Shown here: positions 61,700 to 64,000 of the stretch, one piece after another
Position numbering within the stretch: the stretch's first letter is position 1
How the letters are laid out: each line of letters opens with the position of its first letter
NCBI GenBank assembly: GCA_043801855.1
Contig: JAZDLQ010000017.1
Location: 62,001-126,000, forward strand
Source of the DNA: CAYTWW01 sp043801855
GTDB lineage: Archaea; Nanobdellota; Nanobdellia; Woesearchaeales; GW2011-AR15
Length of the DNA: 64,000 nucleotides
Reading direction: 5' to 3'
Program-made: the position numbers and the translations under genes
Notes under the pieces: model-generated
Told to the model about the DNA's origin: nothing
What the model saw: the letters and a program-made list of their open reading frames with translations, nothing else
The model's database searches: none

Positions 61700-62561
61700 T
61701 GAGCAAGCTCAGCAAATAAAATCAGCTGACATGGAGGAATTAAGAAGGCTGATTGCAAGCCTGCTGAAATTTAACACCAGCCAGTATACAGACAGTTTCA
61801 TTTTACGTAGAGTTAATATACGCCTAAGAGTTAAGAATATCTCTTCTATTTCAGAGTATAACTTGCTTCTTGCTAAAGATATTGCTGAAAGGGATTTGTT
61901 AAAAAAAGAATTGACAATCCATGTTACCCATTTTTTCAGGGACTTTTCAGCATATTCTGCATTTGCAAAAGATGCAATACCAATAATTTTTGAAGCTAAA
62001 AAAAATAGTTCAAAAAAAACTATCAAAATTTTATCTGCAGGCGGATCAACCGGCGAAGAGGCATATTCAATTGCAATTTGCTTTGCTGAAGCGATGAGAG
62101 AATCCAATTTTAAATTCAATGTTAATATCATTTCATGCGATCGTGATGATGCAACAATTGAAAAGGCAAAAATCAGCGTTTATGAGGAAAGCCAATTCAA
62201 AGAGACGCCTCCGGAATACGTTGCCAGATATTTTTCAAAGTTCAATGATGAAAAGACCTATTATCCTATTGATTTGATACGAAAAATGGTGCAGTTTGTC
62301 AAATGCGATCTTCTCCTTTATGATATTGAATCCGGATATGATGCAATTTTTTGCAGAAACACAGTAATATATTTTAACAGGCATGCAAAAGAAATTCTTT
62401 ACTCTCATTTCTATGATTGCCTAAATGAGCCGGGGTTTCTCATACTTGGAAAAACAGAGCTATTGGCTGGCAGGGCAAAGGAGCAATTTAGCATATTTAA
62501 TTCAGTTGAAAGAATATACAAAAAAGAGAATATTCAGGCAGCCGCCAATAACAATCTATAA
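61680..62561 (+). CDS. cheR: CheR receptor methyltransferase
   Basis: It methylates receptor glutamates with S-adenosylmethionine. The helical N-terminal domain has FILRRVNIRLRVKNI; the SAM-binding motif is KILSAGGSTGEEAYSIAICF; later VNIISCDRDDATIEKA, YDAIFCRNTVIYFN and FLILGKTELLAG are typical CheR blocks. It has 293 residues from the ATG at 61680, which overlaps cheD; an ATG at 61731 would give a shorter N-terminus. Confidence 0.94.
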   Translation: MESLKSSEQAQQIKSADMEELRRLIASLLKFNTSQYTDSFILRRVNIRLRVKNISSISEYNLLLAKDIAERDLLKKELTIHVTHFFRDFSAYSAFAKDAIPIIFEAKKNSSKKTIKILSAGGSTGEEAYSIAICFAEAMRESNFKFNVNIISCDRDDATIEKAKISVYEESQFKETPPEYVARYFSKFNDEKTYYPIDLIRKMVQFVKCDLLLYDIESGYDAIFCRNTVIYFNRHAKEILYSHFYDCLNEPGFLILGKTELLAGRAKEQFSIFNSVERIYKKENIQAAANNNL

Positions 62562-62586
62562 ATAGTCTTTAGTTATATTGATTTTC

Positions 62587-63255
62587 ATGGGCGCCATGGG
62601 TAAAAAAGAGGCAATTGGCGAAAAGCAAAAAGAGCCAGGCAAATTTGAAGGCATTACAATACTTGAGCTTGATACTCTTAGAGAGCTTGCAAACATTGGT
62701 ACAGGAAACGCAAGCATTGCCCTTTCTTCGCTGCTGAATACTCGGGTTAATATTAGTATTCCTACAACAGCTCTTGTGAATATCAAAGAAGTTGCTGGCT
62801 ACATAAAAAGCAGCAATGAAATGACAATTGGCTTGTACAGCAGCATTACGCAAGGCATAAGCGGAAATTTAATTGCTATGTTTCCGGTAGACAGTGGAAT
62901 AATTCTTGCAAACAGCCTTGCTTTTAATGAGTCAAGCGGAGCAGATGTGCTTTCAAAGAAACATGCGGAAATACTCAAGAAACTTGGCAGTGTGCTGTAT
63001 GCAATTTACCTATCGAGTATTGCCGGTTTTTTACGCTCAAATATTACTTTTCAGCCACCAAATATAATTTCTACTATGGGCAGCTCAATTATTGATTTTA
63101 TTCTTGTTGATATTGACCAAAATGAAAAATGCTTGCTGATAAACCTTGGTTTTGACGCAATGAATAAGGCAATTAAAGGAGATTTTATTTTGATTTTTAC
63201 AGTATCTTCGCTTATGCCGATGCTTGAAAAACTTAGAAAAGAGGATGCTAAATGA
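62587..63255 (+). CDS. CheC-like protein with a degenerate second active site
   Basis: About 222 residues. Motif 1, TLRELANIGTGNASIALSSL, keeps Glu and Asn. At motif 2 the sequence is ILKKLGSVLYAIYLSSI, with Lys and Ser where Glu and Asn are expected. It is thus like the CheC-like protein in the hydrogenase region. It overlaps the following DUF835-like gene by four bases (ATGA), so the pair is coupled. I place the start at the ATG at 62587; 62596 is possible, and a TTG at 62578 is less likely. Role as a binding scaffold or single-site phosphatase is inferred. Confidence 0.83.
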   Translation: MGAMGKKEAIGEKQKEPGKFEGITILELDTLRELANIGTGNASIALSSLLNTRVNISIPTTALVNIKEVAGYIKSSNEMTIGLYSSITQGISGNLIAMFPVDSGIILANSLAFNESSGADVLSKKHAEILKKLGSVLYAIYLSSIAGFLRSNITFQPPNIISTMGSSIIDFILVDIDQNEKCLLINLGFDAMNKAIKGDFILIFTVSSLMPMLEKLRKEDAK

Positions 63256-63788
63256 ACATTAATCTTGAATCCGAATTAAAAGAAAAAAAAACTATTCTTG
63301 TTGTAATACCAAATGTCGAATACCAGGAGACAATATTAAGCTTATGCAGACAGCTTAATACCAACTATAACAGAATTGCCTATATTAGCCTGAATAAATT
63401 AATAACCCCTCTTCGCCGCACACTTGAAGATAATAAAATTAATACTGAAAAGTTCTTTTTTATTGACGGAATCACAAAAACAGCGATACCAAATCCGCCA
63501 TCTTCATCTAATATTATCTATGTTCCAGCGCCAAATGACCTAACAAAACTTAGCATTGCAATAACAAAGGTTTTGCAGACATTTGACCCGGACTGCCTGT
63601 TTTTTGAGAGCATGTCAACACTTCTTATCTATGAAGAAGAAAAAGTCATCAGCCAATTCATGTATTCGGTTGTAAATAAAGTAAACGCATTTGGCATCCG
63701 CTGCATCTTAACATGCCTTGATGGCAGAAAAGAAGAGATATTAATAAATGACTTAAGCTTAGTACTTGATAAGATTGTGAAGAGATAG
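63252..63788 (+). CDS. DUF835-like protein, paralog 3, coupled to a CheC-like protein
   Basis: A 178-residue soluble protein: ILVVIPNVEYQETIL, IAYISLNKLITPL, FFFIDGITKT, IIYVPAPNDLTKLSIAI, CLFFESMSTLLIYEEEKVISQF, then GIRCILTCLDG. This is close in layout to the product of 409-936 (ISLN/VTLN, FIDGIT/FVDAIT, STLLIY/STLIVY). No phosphate-binding loop. The fold is inferred as RecA/KaiC-like, in the style of archaeal DUF835/DUF7504 proteins. It is the last gene of the chemosensory operon. It probably partners the CheC-like protein to its left. Confidence 0.65.
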   Translation: MNINLESELKEKKTILVVIPNVEYQETILSLCRQLNTNYNRIAYISLNKLITPLRRTLEDNKINTEKFFFIDGITKTAIPNPPSSSNIIYVPAPNDLTKLSIAITKVLQTFDPDCLFFESMSTLLIYEEEKVISQFMYSVVNKVNAFGIRCILTCLDGRKEEILINDLSLVLDKIVKR

Positions 63789-63846
63789 ATATTAATAGTA
63801 AAATTTAATTCATTTATTTATTAATAATCTGTTTGGAGAAAATTAA

Positions 63847-64000
63847 ATGAAAAGAAAAGTTAAACTTATAACTTTTTTTCATATCTTTTTATTGTTTGTT
63901 TGCCTGATATTTTTTCAATCTTGTTTGCTGAAAAACACTGTAGTATACGCTGGCTATGATCAGTGCACTGACAAGCCAGAAGGCGAATGTACAGGAAAAT
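63847..64000 (+). CDS. Start of a secreted protein, cut by the window edge
   Basis: An ATG at 63847 with GGAG 8 bases upstream opens a frame to the window end (51 codons). It starts with MKRKVKLITFFHIFLLFVCL and a signal peptide, then has Cys residues (YDQCTDKPEGECTGK). FQSC could be a lipobox-like site, but the segment after it (LLKNTVVYAG) fits a normal cleavage at AG. It is probably another surface protein; nothing more can be said. Confidence 0.75.
   Translation, partial: MKRKVKLITFFHIFLLFVCLIFFQSCLLKNTVVYAGYDQCTDKPEGECTGK

Overview
The window reads as a low-GC archaeon, most likely a DPANN-type lineage (Woesearchaeota/Pacearchaeota-like). The evidence is TATA-like boxes about 25-30 bases upstream of starts, GAGGTG ribosome-binding sites, archaeal CheC/CheD expansion, NikR, and secreted proteins full of Asn-X-Ser/Thr sequons and Ig/LamG/CARDB-type modules. 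The lineage is an inference from style; there is no rRNA here. I saw no tRNA, rRNA or CRISPR array.

Region 1 (1-34.5 kb, surface region). Two minus-strand genes at the left edge (a partial unknown gene and a DUF835-like protein) diverge from a plus-strand series. That series is a winged-helix regulator with a non-standard start (1385-1972), an 8659-residue secreted protein (1969-27948), a secreted single-pass membrane protein with a cytoplasmic coiled coil (27950-32281), and hydrogenase maturation factor HypF (32256-34481). The first two genes overlap, the second and third are 1 base apart, and hypF starts inside the third, which suggests one very long transcription unit. In my reading the giant protein contains six copies of a seven-repeat unit that looks like a seven-bladed beta-propeller. 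These are interleaved with Ig-like and LamG domains and followed by four Cys-containing modules and a long Ig/CARDB tail.

Region 2 (34.5-41.4 kb, defence/mobile island). A BsuBI/PstI-type restriction-modification pair is followed by a second cassette: ribbon-helix-helix regulator, ParB/Srx-domain protein, PD-(D/E)XK-like nuclease candidate and C5-cytosine methyltransferase. A 17-base perfect inverted repeat flanks the second cassette, and a tyrosine-recombinase fragment lies at the right edge. The restriction gene carries an apparent one-base N-terminal frameshift.

Region 3 (41.4-50.6 kb, nickel and hydrogenase). It holds NikR with an operator-like site, a divergent small membrane protein, hypB-hypA-hypE-hypD-hypC-maturation protease, a CheC-like/DUF835-like pair, and the [NiFe] hydrogenase large and small subunits. 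All are on the minus strand except the membrane protein. A divergent HxlR-like regulator faces the small subunit. The small subunit has Asp in place of one proximal-cluster Cys and no export signal, so the enzyme is probably cytosolic.

Region 4 (50.7-63.8 kb, chemosensory region). It contains a 54-residue Cys-containing protein, a dCache-HAMP receptor lacking a signalling domain, a full methyl-accepting receptor, CheW, a divergent CheC, and the tight series CheY-CheY-CheB-CheA-CheC-CheC-CheD-CheR-CheC-like-DUF835-like. A new secreted protein gene starts at the right edge.

The most interesting link is that both CheC-like proteins with a decayed second phosphatase motif sit directly beside a DUF835-like protein. 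One pair is in the chemosensory operon and the other lies inside the hydrogenase region. This hints at an undescribed two-protein module connecting chemosensory signalling with hydrogen metabolism.
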